Assembly (NCBI GenBank): GCA_963819735.1
Contig: CAWFXC010000005.1
Location: 1,049,377 to 1,113,376, forward strand
Source: CAWFXC01 sp963819735
GTDB lineage: Bacteria; Actinomycetota; Acidimicrobiia; IMCC26256; DASPTH01
Reading direction: 5' to 3'
DNA length: 64,000 bases
Shown here: piece by piece, positions 37,076 to 46,682 of the stretch
How positions within the stretch are numbered: the stretch's first letter is position 1
Layout: each line of letters begins with the position of its first letter
Position numbers and translations under genes: made by a program
Notes under the pieces: generated by a model
Told to the model about the DNA's origin: nothing
Databases searched by the model: none
The model's input: only the letters and a program-made list of their open reading frames with translations

Positions 37076-38463
37076 GTGAGCCGCTTGGGGCGATTCGCCC
37101 TCTACGCCGGTACCGCGGCCTGCGTCGTCACGCTGTGCAAAGCGCACGCCGTCGTCCACGAGTACTCGTGGTCCGGGTCGTCGCGCTTCGCGTGGTCACT
37201 GGGCTACATCGCGCTGCTGTCGATCGCGGCGTACGGCGTGGGCCTGCCCGACCAACCGCGTACCCGGCGTCGGGCCATGGCGGCCGCGGCGTCGGCCACC
37301 GCGGTGGCGGCGATCATGGTGTCGGCCGCGCAACTGTTCGTCGGCGACGCGCTGCTCCCGCGGTTCGTCGTGCTCGGCAGCGCGATCATCCTCGTGCCGT
37401 GGTACGTGCTGTGCGCGAACCTGGCGCGCGACGGCGAGTCCCGCGCCGGTGAACGCGACCGCGTCGTCGTCGTCGCACAGGCGGGCGAGATGGAGTCGCT
37501 CGAGGCCGACCTGAACCGCGCGCCGAACGACCGGCCTTGCTCGTGGGTTGGCTGACCCCGGTGGAAGCGGCGTCGACCAGCCTGCCGCCGCGTCGGCCAC
37601 TGATCGAGGCCGTGCACGAACTGCGGGCCGGCGTCGTGGTGCTGAGCCGGGCGGCGCAGAGCGACGACGATGTGGTGTTGCAAGCGTCGGTGCTGCACGA
37701 AGCAGGCATCCGCATCCGGACGCTCTCGCTGTTCTACGAGGAGTGGCTGGGCAAGCTCCCGATCGGCGAGTTGGAACGCGTCTCCTTGCTGTTCGACATC
37801 GGCGAGCTGCACGCGGCTCGGTACGCCCGGATCAAGCGCCTGGTCGACGTGGCACTGGCCGCGTGCGGTGCGGTGGTGCTCGCGTTGGTCACGCCGTTCG
37901 TCGTGCTCGGCGACCTCGTCGCCAACCGGGGCCCGCTGTTCTACCGCCAGCCCCGCACCGGCCGGAACGGCGAGACGTTCGAGATCCTGAAGTTCCGGAC
38001 CATGCGGCCCGCGGTCGATTCCACGGCCGACGCCACGATCGACGGCGACCACGACGGCGACCGCGGCGAACTGGATCGCGCGACCGAGGGCGGCGACTGG
38101 ACCGCGGAGCACGACGCCCGCATCACGCCGTTCGGCTACGTGTTGCGCCGCACCCACCTCGACGAGCTGCCTCAGGTGTTCGGCATCCTCCGCGGCGATC
38201 TCGCGGTGGTTGGACCGCGGCCGGAGCAGCCGCAGGTCGTCGCCGAACTGGCCGACAAGATCCCGTTCTACCGGCTCCGTCACCTGGTCCGCCCCGGCCT
38301 CACCGGCTGGGCGCAGGTGAAGTACCAGTACGCCGGCACCGACGCCGAGACGCTGGAGAAGCTCCAGTACGAGTTCTTCTACCTCCGCAACCAGAGTCTC
38401 GGGCTCGATCTGCGGATCGTCGGGCGCACGATCCGCAGCGTCGTGATGAGGGAGGGCCGATGA
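37076..38463 (+). pseudogene. Polyprenyl-phosphate sugar-1-phosphate transferase, split by one-base frameshift
   Basis: Two adjacent frames make one family-length protein (about 463 aa). Part 1 (GTG 37076 to TGA 37555) carries four membrane helices and ends LNRAPNDRPCSWVG. Part 2 (from TTG 37537) continues with LLVGWLTPVEAAS, a nucleotide-binding-like domain and the catalytic C-terminus: FYRQPRTGRNGETFEILKFR, DELPQVFGILRGDLAVVGPR, VRPGLTGWAQVKY. One missing base near 37535 (GGCCTTG, e.g. CCC instead of CC) restores a continuous DRP-LLVGWL junction. It would start repeat-unit synthesis on undecaprenyl phosphate. Real mutation, sequencing error and expression as two polypeptides are all possible. 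Confidence 0.85.
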
Positions 38464-39560
38464 AGGTCACCTTCGTCGTACCCGGATACGCGCACAAGGC
38501 GATCGGCGGGATCCGCGTCGTCTACACGTACGCGAACGGCCTGGTGGAGCTCGGCCACGACGTGACCGTGTTGCACATCGCCATGTTCCGGCGGGCGCCG
38601 AGCCTCCGCGCCGGCCGACCGCGCGCGCAGGTGCGCGAGCTCCTGGCCGGCGGGCGCGACGCACTCCGCGGAGGCCCCGACGAAGTCACCTGGCAGGCCA
38701 TCGACCCCGCGGTGGAACTCCGGTACGAGCCCGCGCTCACACCGCGCGCGGTACCCGGCGGTGACGCAGTCGTGGCTACGGCGTGGCAGACCGCCGACGG
38801 CGTCGCCGCGCTGGGCGCGGAGAAGGGGCGGGGTTGCTATCTGATCCAGCACCATGAGACCTGGAGCGGGCGCACCGAGCGCGTCGACGCGACGTGGCGC
38901 CTCCCGCTCCGCAAGATCTTCATCGCGCCGTGGTTGGAGGAACGGGCCCGCACGATGGGACTCACCGACGTGCACCGCGTGTCCGGCGCGATCGACACGA
39001 GCAAGTTCCAGGTGATCACGCCGATCGACGATCGCCCGCCGCGAGTGGCGATGTTGTCGTCGGGGCACGCATGGAAGGGATTGGGCGAAGGGATCGCCGC
39101 GCTCAGCCGCGCGAAGCGGGCCGTGCCCGTCCTCGAGGCCGTGCTGTTCGGCACCAGCGCCCGCCCGACCGGTCTCCCGGACTGGATCGAGTACGTGCAG
39201 GATCCGCCCCAGGACCGCTTGGTCGCCGAGGTGTACAACGGCTCGTCGATCTACTGCTGTCCGAGTCACGCCGAAGGGTGGCACCTCCCACCGGCGGAGG
39301 CGATGGCGTGCGGTTGCGCGGTCGTGTCGACCGACATCGACGGCGTCCGCGACTACGCGAAGGACGGAAAGAACGCGCTCCTCAGCCCCGTCCGCGATCC
39401 GGACGCGCTCGCGGCGAACCTCGTGCGGCTGCTGCAGGACGACGGCTTGCGCGTCCGCATGGCGACCGCGGCGCACTCCTCGATTCAGCAGTTCCGGTGG
39501 GAAGTATCGACGCGCCAATTGGCCGACGTGTTGTTCACACCGGCATTGATGTCGCCATGA
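38460..39560 (+). CDS. Glycosyltransferase family 4
   Basis: A 366-aa GT-B enzyme. N-terminal VTFVVPGYAHKAIGGIRVVY contains the acceptor-domain Gly-rich loop; the C-terminal donor domain has FGTSARP, YNGSSIYCCPSHAEGWHLPP and EAMACGCAVVSTDIDGV with the E-x7-E-type pattern of GT4. Overlaps the previous stop by ATGA and the next start likewise, so it is tightly coupled in the glycan chain. Confidence 0.9.
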   Translation: MKVTFVVPGYAHKAIGGIRVVYTYANGLVELGHDVTVLHIAMFRRAPSLRAGRPRAQVRELLAGGRDALRGGPDEVTWQAIDPAVELRYEPALTPRAVPGGDAVVATAWQTADGVAALGAEKGRGCYLIQHHETWSGRTERVDATWRLPLRKIFIAPWLEERARTMGLTDVHRVSGAIDTSKFQVITPIDDRPPRVAMLSSGHAWKGLGEGIAALSRAKRAVPVLEAVLFGTSARPTGLPDWIEYVQDPPQDRLVAEVYNGSSIYCCPSHAEGWHLPPAEAMACGCAVVSTDIDGVRDYAKDGKNALLSPVRDPDALAANLVRLLQDDGLRVRMATAAHSSIQQFRWEVSTRQLADVLFTPALMSP

Positions 39561-41017
39561 CCGACCCGTCGGTCGACACCGGCGAGACCGCGGCCGACGC
39601 GGAGGCCGCCCCCGACTTCGGCGGGTTCCTGCGGTCGGCGGGCAAGCTCGCGGTCGCGCGCCAGGTCTCGGCGCTGTGCCTGATTGGCGTGGTCTTCGTG
39701 CTGCCCGCGCTCACCACGCGCTCGCGTGCCACCGATTTCGTGTGGTCCTACTTCGCCATGCTCACGCTGACCTCGCTGCTCGGCCTCGGGCTCGAACGAC
39801 TGGCGGCCACGGTGGCCGGCGCACGCGGCGACGCTCCCCTCGGCGCGGCACTGGCCCCGGTATTGGTCGTACGCATCGTCACCGCGCCGCTCGCCGCCGT
39901 CGGCCTGTGGGCGGTCCTCACCTTCGTCGGCGTGCACCTCTCGGCTGCCGCCTGGTGGGCGACCATGCTCTGGATCGTGGCCGGGGTGATGGGTCCCGTC
40001 CTCTTCGGGGGCCTGCGGGCGGCCGGGAACTCCAACATCGAACCCGCGGTCATGCTGAGTGTCCGCGCCGCGCAGGCAATCGTGCTGGCGACGCTCGCGG
40101 TGGCCGGCGCCGGTACCGCAGTGCTGGTGCTCGCGGTGGCGCTGCTCGAATGCGCGGGCATCGTCGTGGCCGCCGCCGCGGTCGGCCCGGTGCGCGCCGC
40201 GACGACGTCTTCGGGCGGCGGTGCCGGCGGCGGGATCGGCGGATGGCGACGGTTGCCGCTCCGACAGGCCTTCGCGCTCGCCGGGATCGACGTGGTCGGT
40301 CTCCTCAATCTCCGCGCCGATCTCCTCCTGGTCGGTCACATGCTGGGCGCCACGCTCGGTGCCACCTACGGCCTGCTGTACCGCGCGGTCGACGGCTTCA
40401 ACGGCGTCGTCGGGAGCGCGGGTCTGTGGCTCTACGCGGAGAGCGCCAACGAGCGCGACGGCGGCACCGACCCTGCCGGACTCCGGGCGCGATCCCTCGC
40501 TCTCCTGCCCCGGCTCGGGCTGGCGCTCGCAGTCGTCGTCGTGCTCGCCGCGGGCGCGGCCGGAATCCTCGTGCCCCGCCTGGCGTCGGAGACCGACACC
40601 CTGCGCATCCTGGCCGCGGCGTTCCCGCTGCTCACTGTCAATGCCGTCGAACTCCACGTGCGGTCGGGCCGCGGGCGCAACCGTGAGGTCCTGGCGGTGA
40701 ACTCGATCACGTTGGCGATCAACCTGCCCTTGTCGATCGGTCTGATCAGCGCGTTCGGGCTTCCGGGCGCGGCGGCCGCGCTCGCGATTTCCGAACTCGT
40801 TCAGGCGACGTTGCTGTGGTGTTCCGCCTCCGGCGCAGAGCGGGCGCTGGTCGGTCGCGCGCTGGCCATCGCCGCCGCCGGCGCGGTGATCCTCGGGCTC
40901 ACGGTCGTCGCGCTGGCGCACGGGCAGCCCGCACTCGCCGCGGTCGGTGTGCTGGCGACCGTTCCCCTCGTGCTCCCGCGGTTGCCGCGATTCCGGCCCT
41001 CGGTGGTCCCGTCATGA
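39557..41017 (+). CDS. Lipid-linked oligosaccharide flippase-like (MOP/Wzx-type)
   Basis: A 486-aa protein with about 14 hydrophobic segments (starting near residue 33, VARQVSALCLIGVVFVLPAL). Internal motifs DLLLVGHMLGATLGATYGLL and YRAVDGFNGVVG resemble the polysaccharide biosynthesis exporters that flip lipid-linked repeats to the outer face. Assignment rests on topology and operon context with an initiating sugar transferase and GTs. Confidence 0.8.
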   Translation: MTDPSVDTGETAADAEAAPDFGGFLRSAGKLAVARQVSALCLIGVVFVLPALTTRSRATDFVWSYFAMLTLTSLLGLGLERLAATVAGARGDAPLGAALAPVLVVRIVTAPLAAVGLWAVLTFVGVHLSAAAWWATMLWIVAGVMGPVLFGGLRAAGNSNIEPAVMLSVRAAQAIVLATLAVAGAGTAVLVLAVALLECAGIVVAAAAVGPVRAATTSSGGGAGGGIGGWRRLPLRQAFALAGIDVVGLLNLRADLLLVGHMLGATLGATYGLLYRAVDGFNGVVGSAGLWLYAESANERDGGTDPAGLRARSLALLPRLGLALAVVVVLAAGAAGILVPRLASETDTLRILAAAFPLLTVNAVELHVRSGRGRNREVLAVNSITLAINLPLSIGLISAFGLPGAAAALAISELVQATLLWCSASGAERALVGRALAIAAAGAVILGLTVVALAHGQPALAAVGVLATVPLVLPRLPRFRPSVVPS

Positions 41018-41769
41018 CCGCGGCGCCGAAGGTCGACGTGGTGATCCTCACCTGGAACGACGGCGCGCTCCTGGGCGACGCGGTGAGCTCAGCGGTCGAC
41101 CAGACCGGCGTCGACGCGACCGTCATCGTCGTCGACAATGGGTCGGATCCGCCGGCCACGGTCGACGACCCGCGGGTCCGCACGATCCGCTGCCGCGAGA
41201 ACGTGGGCGTGGGCGGCGGACGCAACGTCGGGACCGCGGTGGGTTCCGCCGAGTTCGTGTGCTTCCTCGACAGTGATGCCCGGTTGCTCCCGGGCACGCT
41301 GGCCGCGCTCGTTGCGCCACTGGTCGATGATCCCACCATCGCGCTGAGCGCGCCCGTGTTCACAGGCCAGCGTCCGGTCGAATCGGCGGGCCGGGCACCG
41401 ACCCTGCGGCGGAAGATCGCGCGGGCGCTCAACCGGACCGACGTGTACGAGGCGGCGCCCGGACAGGGTGCCGGCGATCGGTGGGACGTGGACTTCGCGA
41501 TCGGCGCCTGCCAGCTCTTCCGGAGGGACGCGTTCGACGCAGTCGGTGGTCTCGACGACTCCGCCGACTTCGGGCCGGAGGACGTCGACTTCTGCCTGCG
41601 GCTCCGGCACGCGGGTTGGCGGGTGGTGCAGGTCGCGGGCGCGCAGTGCGATCACCCGCCGCGGCGGGCATTCCGCGGGCTCACGACGACACGCGGGCTC
41701 CGGCACAGTACGGCGGTGCTGCGCCACCTCTGGCGTCACCGCAGCCTCCGGCACCGGTTGGCATCGTGA
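41014..41769 (+). CDS. Glycosyltransferase family 2
   Basis: A 251-aa GT-A enzyme: VDVVILTWNDGALLGDAV, VIVVDNGSDP, NVGVGGGRNVGTAVGSAEFVC-type segment and the metal-binding CFLDSDARLLPG. The catalytic-region motif appears as FGPEDVDFCLRLRHAGW (ED in place of the classical ED box). Coupled by 4-bp overlaps on both sides. Confidence 0.9.
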   Translation: MTAAPKVDVVILTWNDGALLGDAVSSAVDQTGVDATVIVVDNGSDPPATVDDPRVRTIRCRENVGVGGGRNVGTAVGSAEFVCFLDSDARLLPGTLAALVAPLVDDPTIALSAPVFTGQRPVESAGRAPTLRRKIARALNRTDVYEAAPGQGAGDRWDVDFAIGACQLFRRDAFDAVGGLDDSADFGPEDVDFCLRLRHAGWRVVQVAGAQCDHPPRRAFRGLTTTRGLRHSTAVLRHLWRHRSLRHRLAS

Positions 41770-42677
41770 CCGCCGATCTCGACGTCGTGATCGTGGCGTT
41801 CGGCAGCCGCGACTGCATCGCCGCCTGTGTTGCCAGCGCGCGGCGTCTCCCCGATGTCGGCGAGGTGGTAGTCGTCGACCACGGTGACGACGGCACCGCC
41901 GAACGGGCGCGCGCGGCCGGCGCACGCGTTGTGTGCGACCCGGCCAACCCGGGCTTCGGAGCCGGGCAGAACCGCGGCGTGGCCGCGACGTCGGCACCTT
42001 TCGTGCTCCTGCTGAACCCCGACGCCCAGGCCGACGGCGCGGGCGTGGAATCCGGCGTGCAGTGGTTGCGATCCGACCCGCGCATCGGCGCCGTGCAGGG
42101 GGTCATCACCAACCGCACGACGGGCCTGCCCGAGCGCAGCCAGGGCCGCGAACTGGGCCCGGTCCATCTGCTGGGCCGTGCCCTCGGGCTGCGGCGGCTC
42201 CTCCGCTTCGCGCCGGTGCGTGCCGTCAGCCATCGCATCGGCCTGTTCGCCGACCACGTCGAACGGGTACCGGTCGTGCCCGTGCCGGTGGAGTCGCTGG
42301 CGGCGACGGCGTTGCTGGTGCGGCGCGAGGCGTTCACCGCGGTGGGCGGATTCGACGAGTCGTACTTCCTCTACGGGGAGGACCTCGACCTCTGCCACCG
42401 CATGCGGGCCGACAGCTGGACACTGCTGGCGCTGCCGGAACGGTCGGCCTGGCACACGAACGGCGGGTCGGCGTCGTCGAGCGCGGAGCGCGAGCTCACG
42501 TGGTGGCGGGGCACGATGCGGTTCTCGGCCCTGTGGTGGTCGGGCGCGGCGTGGTCGATCGCGCTGACCGCGTCTGCGCTCCAGTGGTGCCGGTTGTCGG
42601 CGCGCGAACCGCGCGTGGCCCGGCGAGCGTGGCGCGCCCTGGTATCCGAACCGGTGCGGGATCGCCGGCTCAGGTGA
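41766..42677 (+). CDS. Glycosyltransferase family 2 (rhamnosyltransferase-like)
   Basis: A 303-aa GT-A enzyme: VVIVAFGSRDCIAACVASAR, VVVVDHGDDG, NPGFGAGQNRGVAAT and LLLNPDAQ (DXD-like), then GGFDESYFLYGEDLDLCHRM, the signature of WbbL-type rhamnosyltransferases. GTG start overlaps the previous stop. The 3' end overlaps nadA by 8 bp tail to tail. Last gene of the glycan chain. Confidence 0.9.
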   Translation: MTADLDVVIVAFGSRDCIAACVASARRLPDVGEVVVVDHGDDGTAERARAAGARVVCDPANPGFGAGQNRGVAATSAPFVLLLNPDAQADGAGVESGVQWLRSDPRIGAVQGVITNRTTGLPERSQGRELGPVHLLGRALGLRRLLRFAPVRAVSHRIGLFADHVERVPVVPVPVESLAATALLVRREAFTAVGGFDESYFLYGEDLDLCHRMRADSWTLLALPERSAWHTNGGSASSSAERELTWWRGTMRFSALWWSGAAWSIALTASALQWCRLSAREPRVARRAWRALVSEPVRDRRLR

Positions 42678-43764
42678 TGTCGAGCATGCGTTGCAGCGCG
42701 ACCCGCGCCCACTCGGTGGTGTGCGAGTCGACCGAGATCTGATTCACGACCTCACCGCGGGTCAGTGACTCGAGCACCCACGCCAGGTGCGGCGCGTCGA
42801 TCCGGAACATCGTGGAACACGGGCACACCAGCGGATCGAGCGACACGATCGTGAGCTCGGGATGCTCGGCCGCCAGCCGTTGCACCATGTGGATCTCCGT
42901 GCCGATCGCCAACACGGAACCTGGTTCGGCGGCCTCGACCCAGTCGAGGATCCGTTCGGTGGATCCGACCCGATCGGCGAGCTCGACGGTGTCGTGCGCG
43001 CACTCGGGGTGGACGATCACTTGGCCGGTGGGGTACTCGGCGCGGAACGCCGCGATGTGCTCGGGCCGGAACCGCTGGTGGACGGAGCAATGCCCCTTCC
43101 AAAGCAGCAGGGTCGCATCCTTCACGTCGCGGTCCTCGAGGCCCCCGAGCTCAAACCGCGGGTTCCACACCCGCATCGCCTGTTCGGCGTAGCCCATCTC
43201 GTAGCCGGTGTTGCGGCCGAGGTGCTGGTCCGGGAAGAACAGCACTTTCTGGCCCTTCGCCAACGCCCACTCGAGGATCGCGCGCGCGTTCGACGACGTG
43301 CACACCGCGCCGCCGTGCTCGCCGACGAACGCTTTGAGCGCGGCCGACGAGTTCATGTAGGTGATGGGCACGACCTGCTCGACGTCGGTGACCGCGGCGA
43401 GGGCCTCCCAACACTCCTCGACCTGGTCGATGTCGGCCATGTCGGCCATGGAGCACCCGGCGTTGAGGTCGGGAAGGATCACGCGTTGGTGGTCGCCGGT
43501 GAGCACGTCGGCCGACTCGGCCATGAAGTGCACGCCGAGGAACACGATGTCGGTGGCGCGGTCGTTGTCGGCGGCGAACCGGGCGAGTTTGAACGAGTCG
43601 CCCCGGGCGTCGGCCCACTTGATGACCTCGTCGCGCTGGTAGTGGTGACCGAGGATCACGAGCCGGTCGCCCAGTTCGGCCTTGGCCGCGGCGATCCAGG
43701 TCTCGAGCTCTTCGGCTGACGCCCGTGAGTAGCGATCCGGCAGCGGAACCTGCAGTCTCAGCAT
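42670..43764 (-). CDS. nadA: Quinolinate synthase A
   Basis: A 364-aa 4Fe-4S enzyme condensing iminoaspartate with dihydroxyacetone phosphate for NAD synthesis. Motifs: VILGHHYQRDEVIKWAD, the cluster Cys in LNAGCSMADMA, GHCSVHQ, HPECAHDTVELAD and LVCPCSTMFRID, TEIHMVQRLA. nadB and nadC are not adjacent here, unlike the common nadABC operon. Divergent from uvrC across 195 bp. Confidence 0.95.
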   Translation of the reverse strand: MLRLQVPLPDRYSRASAEELETWIAAAKAELGDRLVILGHHYQRDEVIKWADARGDSFKLARFAADNDRATDIVFLGVHFMAESADVLTGDHQRVILPDLNAGCSMADMADIDQVEECWEALAAVTDVEQVVPITYMNSSAALKAFVGEHGGAVCTSSNARAILEWALAKGQKVLFFPDQHLGRNTGYEMGYAEQAMRVWNPRFELGGLEDRDVKDATLLLWKGHCSVHQRFRPEHIAAFRAEYPTGQVIVHPECAHDTVELADRVGSTERILDWVEAAEPGSVLAIGTEIHMVQRLAAEHPELTIVSLDPLVCPCSTMFRIDAPHLAWVLESLTRGEVVNQISVDSHTTEWARVALQRMLDIT

Positions 43765-43959
43765 GATGCGTGCCCCCGAGGGGTCTGGGGTTCCGCTGGT
43801 AGCCGGCGGGGACAGCCTGGTCGCCCACCGCGGGGTTGTCGGCTACGGAACCGATAGTTGGGTGCCGGAATCCAGGCCGGCAGGACGAGCATATCGTCCG
43901 GCGCGGATTGCGCGCGGATTGCGCGCGGTTTGCGGGCTCCGAGCCGCGAGAATGGGGGA

Positions 43960-45822
43960 GTGCAACGGCCCGTCCCCTCCTCGATCCCCGACTCGCCGGG
44001 GTCGTACCAGTTCAAGGACGCAACCGGTCGCGTGCTCTACGTCGGCAAGGCGAAGAGCCTCCGCAGCCGGGTCATGTCGTACTTCGGCACCGGTCTCGCC
44101 GAGCGCACCCGCCAGATGGTGGAGCTCTCCGACACCGTCGAGTGGATCGCCGTCCGCAACGAGGTCGAGGCGCTGTTCCTCGAGTTCAACCTGATCAAGA
44201 AGCACCGGCCGCGCTTCAACATCCGCCTCAAGGACGACAAGTCCTATCCGTACCTCGCCATCACCCTCGACGAAGAGTGGCCGCGGGCCATGGTGATGCG
44301 GGGTGCGAAGCGCAAGGGCGTCCGCTACTTCGGGCCCTACGCGCACGCGTACGCCATCCGCGAGACGCTCGACCTGCTCCTGCGCACGTTCCCGATCCGC
44401 ACGTGCACCAAGGGCAAGTTCGACCGTCACCACCGGCTCGGCCGCCCGTGCCTCTACGCGCACATCGAGAAGTGCGTCGCCCCGTGCGTGGGCGCGGTCA
44501 CCCACGAGGAATACATGGGCCTGGTCAACGAGCTCATCGACTTCCTCGACGGTGAGACCGCACCGGTGCTCGATCGGCTCGAGAAGCAGATGCACGAGTC
44601 GAGCGACGCCCTCGACTTCGAGCGTGCCGCACGCCTGCGCGACCAGATCTTCTCCGTCCGCAAGGCCATCGAACGCCAGCAGATGGTCGACGCCAAAGAG
44701 GAGGACTACGACGCCATCGGGATCGCCGACGACCCGCTCGAGGCGTCGGTCCAGGTGTTCCTCGTCCGCAAGGGACGCGTCGTCGGCCGCAAGGGCCTCG
44801 TGGTCGACAAGGTGGAAGACATCGGTCGCGCCGAGTTGGTCGGCCGCTTGTTGGAGCAGCTCTACGGCGATGTCGACCCGTCCGACATCCCCCGCGAGAT
44901 CCTGGTCCCCGACGATCCCGACGACCCCGAGCTCTACCAGGAATTCCTCACGCTCCAGCGCGGCGGTCGCGTCCGCGTGCGCGTGCCGCGTCGGGGGGCC
45001 AAGCGCGAGCTGCTCGGTACCGTCACCCAGAACGCGACCGAAGCGTTCCAGCGCCACAAGCTGCGCCGGGCCTCGGATCACAACGCGCGCGCCCGTGCCC
45101 TGGTCGCGATGCAGGACGCGCTCGGGCTCCCCGACGCGCCGCTGCGCATCGAGTGCTACGACATCTCGAACCTGCAGGGCACCGAGATCGTCGCCTCGAT
45201 GGTGGTCATGGAAGACGGCCTGCCCAAGCGATCCGACTACCGCCGGTTCAAGATCCGCCAGCAGGAGGGTCAAGATGACTTCGCGGCCATGGAGGAGGTG
45301 CTGACCCGCCGCTTTCGTCGCTACCTGCTGGAGCGCGACGAAGGCGCCCGCACCGGTAAGCGCTTCGCGTATCCTCCGAACCTGGTGCTGATCGACGGCG
45401 GGAAGGGTCAGCTCGGGGTAGCAGTGCGCGTGCTCGACGAGCTCGGTCTGGAAGACATCTGCGTGGCCAGCCTGGCCAAGCGATTCGAAGAGGTCTACCT
45501 GCCCGGCGACTCCGAGCCGGTACGCATCCCGCGGGATTCCGAGGCGCTCTACCTGCTCCAGCAGGTGCGCGACGAGGCGCACCGGTTCGCCATCACCTAC
45601 CACCGCCAGCTGCGCGACCGGAAGATGACGAAGTCGGTCCTCGACGACGTCCCCGGTCTCGGGCCGGTGCGACGCGCCCGGCTGATCAAGGAGTACGGAT
45701 CGGTCAAGCGCCTGCGCGAGCTGGACGAAGACACCTTCGTGGCAATCCCTTGGCTCCCCGATGCAGTCGCGCGCGCCGTCTTCGCCCAGTTGCACGCCGG
45801 CGGCGATCGGGTGCGGTCGTGA
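43960..45822 (+). CDS. uvrC: Excinuclease ABC subunit UvrC
   Basis: A 620-aa dual-incision nuclease. GIY-YIG domain at the start (SPGSYQFKDATGRVLYVGKA, VRNEVEALFLEFNLIKKHRP), Cys-rich patch RPCLYAHIEKCVAPCVG, UVR region (FERAARLRDQI), RNase H-like C-terminal domain with RIECYDISNLQG and LVLIDGGKGQLG, and HhH DDVPGLGPVRRARLI. GTG 43960 is the conserved start; the frame extends upstream without homology. The stop overlaps rapZ. Confidence 0.97.
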   Translation: MQRPVPSSIPDSPGSYQFKDATGRVLYVGKAKSLRSRVMSYFGTGLAERTRQMVELSDTVEWIAVRNEVEALFLEFNLIKKHRPRFNIRLKDDKSYPYLAITLDEEWPRAMVMRGAKRKGVRYFGPYAHAYAIRETLDLLLRTFPIRTCTKGKFDRHHRLGRPCLYAHIEKCVAPCVGAVTHEEYMGLVNELIDFLDGETAPVLDRLEKQMHESSDALDFERAARLRDQIFSVRKAIERQQMVDAKEEDYDAIGIADDPLEASVQVFLVRKGRVVGRKGLVVDKVEDIGRAELVGRLLEQLYGDVDPSDIPREILVPDDPDDPELYQEFLTLQRGGRVRVRVPRRGAKRELLGTVTQNATEAFQRHKLRRASDHNARARALVAMQDALGLPDAPLRIECYDISNLQGTEIVASMVVMEDGLPKRSDYRRFKIRQQEGQDDFAAMEEVLTRRFRRYLLERDEGARTGKRFAYPPNLVLIDGGKGQLGVAVRVLDELGLEDICVASLAKRFEEVYLPGDSEPVRIPRDSEALYLLQQVRDEAHRFAITYHRQLRDRKMTKSVLDDVPGLGPVRRARLIKEYGSVKRLRELDEDTFVAIPWLPDAVARAVFAQLHAGGDRVRS

Positions 45823-46682
45823 GCCTCGACGTCACCATCATCACCGGCATGTCGGGCGCGGGCCGGTCGGCCGCCGCCGACGTGCTCGAGGACCTCGAGT
45901 TCTTTGTGATCGACAACCTGCCGCCCGCGTTGATCAGCAAGGTCGCCGAGCTCGCCCGCAGCAACGAGGAGCGGCAGAAGTTCGCGTTGGTGGTCGACGT
46001 GCGAGCCGGCCGCTTCGTCGAGGATCTCTTCGCCGCGCTCACCGAGCTGCGCGAGATCGGTGCGCGCACGCGGGTGCTCTTCCTCGACGCCGCCGACGAC
46101 GTGCTGGTCCGGCGCTACGAGGCCACGCGCCGCCGCCATCCGCTGGCCGACGGCGAACGGGTGTCCGATGGCATCATCCGCGAGCGCTCGTTGCTCGAGG
46201 AGCTCAAGGGGCAGGCCGACATCGTCCTCGACACGTCGGAGCTCAACGTGCACGAGCTGCGCGTCCGGTTGCGCGAGCTGTTCGCCGACTCGGACCAGAT
46301 GTCGGGCGAGCTGCAGACGAGCATCCTGTCGTTCGGGTACAAGCACGGATTGCCGCTCGACGTCGACCTCGTGTTCGACTGTCGGTTCCTCCCGAACCCG
46401 CACTGGGTCGACGAGCTCCGCCCGCTCACCGGCCTCGACCCCGCGGTGCGGGGTTACGTGATGCGCCAGGAGGATTCACAGCGGTTCCTCGACGAGATGG
46501 AGCGCCTGTTCGCGCTACTGCTGCCGGCTTACGTGCGCGAGGGCAAGGCCTACCTGTCGATCGGGATCGGGTGCACCGGCGGTCGCCATCGCAGCGTGGT
46601 CATCGCCGCCGAGCTGGCCAAGGTGCTCGAGCGCCTGGGCTTCACCCCGCGCGTCCACAACCGCGACGTCGACCGTGCCTAG
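45819..46682 (+). CDS. rapZ: RNase adapter RapZ / YvcJ-like nucleotide-binding protein
   Basis: A 287-aa P-loop protein. Walker A reads ITGMSGAGRSAAADVLEDL (the final Lys replaced by Arg, as in many RapZ/YvcJ homologues), then FFVIDNLPPALI and the C-terminal CTGGRHRSVVIAAEL and LPNPHWVDELRPLTGLD. Overlaps uvrC by 4 bp and yvcK by 8 bp: the conserved actinobacterial uvrC-rapZ-yvcK cluster. Role: nucleotide-sugar or small-RNA linked control; not settled in actinobacteria. Confidence 0.94.
   Translation: MSLDVTIITGMSGAGRSAAADVLEDLEFFVIDNLPPALISKVAELARSNEERQKFALVVDVRAGRFVEDLFAALTELREIGARTRVLFLDAADDVLVRRYEATRRRHPLADGERVSDGIIRERSLLEELKGQADIVLDTSELNVHELRVRLRELFADSDQMSGELQTSILSFGYKHGLPLDVDLVFDCRFLPNPHWVDELRPLTGLDPAVRGYVMRQEDSQRFLDEMERLFALLLPAYVREGKAYLSIGIGCTGGRHRSVVIAAELAKVLERLGFTPRVHNRDVDRA

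Noticed and set aside
37530..37560. Programmed ribosomal frameshift in the sugar transferase
   Set aside because: No slippery heptamer or downstream stem is evident, and similar single-base breaks occur elsewhere in the window.
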